From an uncultured Ellagibacter sp. (GTDB lineage Bacteria > Actinomycetota > Coriobacteriia > Coriobacteriales > Eggerthellaceae), in contig CAKTSW010000134.1 of the NCBI GenBank assembly GCA_934613165.1, positions 1 through 5,122 on the forward strand: DNA of 5,122 nt, written 5' to 3'. Below, one piece after another: positions 4,754-5,122 of the stretch. The translations under genes and the position numbers were made by a program. Numbering within the stretch: the first letter of the stretch is position 1; each line of letters starts with the position of its first letter. Below the pieces are notes generated by a model. The model saw only the letters and a program-made list of their open reading frames with translations, did not search any database and was not told the origin of the DNA.

Positions 4754-5122
4754 GTGAGCGCGAATGAGGCGTTGCTTCAGGTGAAAAACCTGACTAAAAG
4801 CTATGACGGCATTCAGAACAGGCTCGACGGCGCTTCCTTTTCCCTTGGTCGAGGGGAATTTGTTTCCCTTATCGGTAGCTCGGGCGCCGGCAAATCGACG
4901 CTCCTGCGTTGCATCAACCGCCTCGTCGACCCGACCTCGGGGTCGGTTTCGTTCGACGGGCGGGAAGCGACGCGCGCCCATGGGCGCGCGCTTCGCGAGA
5001 TTCGCCGCCGCATGGCGATGGTGTTCCAGAGCTACAACCTGGTCTACCGCTCGACGGCGATTGAGAACGTCCTTCAGGGGCGTCTTGGCTACAAGAATTC
5101 CCTCACGGGCGCTCTGAGTATC
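4754..5122 (+). CDS. phnC: PhnC-type phosphonate ABC transporter ATP-binding protein, partial
   Basis: The first 123 codons of a cytoplasmic ABC ATPase; the gene continues past the window end, so the signature motif and Walker B are not seen. GTG at 4754 is preferred because AAGGGGG (4742-4748) lies 5 bases upstream; an in-frame ATG at 4730 would add 8 residues but has no well-placed site. The Walker A is GSSGAGKST (41-49), followed by LLRCINRLVDPTSG, a hallmark of PhnC proteins, and the Q-loop is VFQSYNLV (90-97). The stretch ENVLQGRLGY (104-113) also matches PhnC. It should power import of the ligand delivered by the preceding lipoprotein, with a PhnE-type permease expected downstream. Co-transcription with phnD is likely, since no terminator lies in the 51-base gap. 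Confidence 0.93.
   Translation, partial: MSANEALLQVKNLTKSYDGIQNRLDGASFSLGRGEFVSLIGSSGAGKSTLLRCINRLVDPTSGSVSFDGREATRAHGRALREIRRRMAMVFQSYNLVYRSTAIENVLQGRLGYKNSLTGALSI
4971..4990. repeat. Perfect 20-bp palindrome inside phnC
   Basis: CGCGCGCCCA is followed directly by its reverse complement TGGGCGCGCG. GAAGCG (4964-4969) and CGCTTC (4989-4994) can extend an alternative pairing. It encodes part of the segment between Walker A and the Q-loop (TRAHGRAL), so it may just reflect GC-rich codons, though the symmetry is exact. Confidence 0.5.

Noticed and set aside
1..5122. CRISPR arrays, tRNA or rRNA genes, insertion sequences, integrase sites
   Set aside because: No regularly spaced repeats, cloverleaf-like segments, transposase-like proteins or terminal inverted repeats were found on reading the window.

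Overview
The window looks like a chromosomal segment of a high-GC Gram-positive anaerobe, most probably a member of the Coriobacteriia (Eggerthellaceae type). The grounds are GC-rich codon usage, strong GGA/AAGG ribosome binding sites, frequent GTG starts, and two secreted proteins whose signals combine a twin-arginine motif with a lipobox. The taxonomic call is inference; no rRNA or marker gene is present.

Layout. Positions 1-98 (minus strand) hold the first 32 codons of a Tat-exported lipoprotein. Positions 99-530 are a 432-bp AT-rich divergent control region with a good promoter (TTGACA-18-TATAGT), a perfect CAATAG/CTATTG dyad laid over it, and three copies of the 9-mer GGATTAACG. Then, all on the plus strand: a MIP-family channel (531-1343), a four-cysteine arsenite S-adenosylmethionine methyltransferase ArsM (1478-2521) ending in an intrinsic terminator, a cysteine-rich DUF2703 thioredoxin-like protein (2633-3409), a PhnD-type substrate-binding lipoprotein (3611-4702), and the start of a PhnC-type ABC ATPase (4754 to beyond the window end).

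How the genes may work together. ArsM methylates As(III). The channel is of the group that conducts uncharged arsenite and glycerol, and its inferred selectivity filter (W-I-A-R) resembles arsenite-permeable plant NIPs and their bacterial relatives rather than E. coli GlpF. The DUF2703 protein carries CxxC, CxCC and a terminal Cys tail, and could be a thiol partner for trivalent arsenicals. The PhnD/PhnC pair would normally import phosphonate or phosphite. Beside arsM, and with six non-lipid cysteines in the binding protein, it is a candidate for handling (methyl)arsonate, or for alternative phosphorus uptake under arsenic stress. No arsR, arsC, arsB or acr3 lies in the window.

The genes appear to be several short transcription units rather than one operon. 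The upstream regions of the channel and arsM genes share a 15-nt promoter block (one mismatch), and an AATAGT half-site recurs before the PhnD gene, which suggests a common regulator encoded elsewhere.
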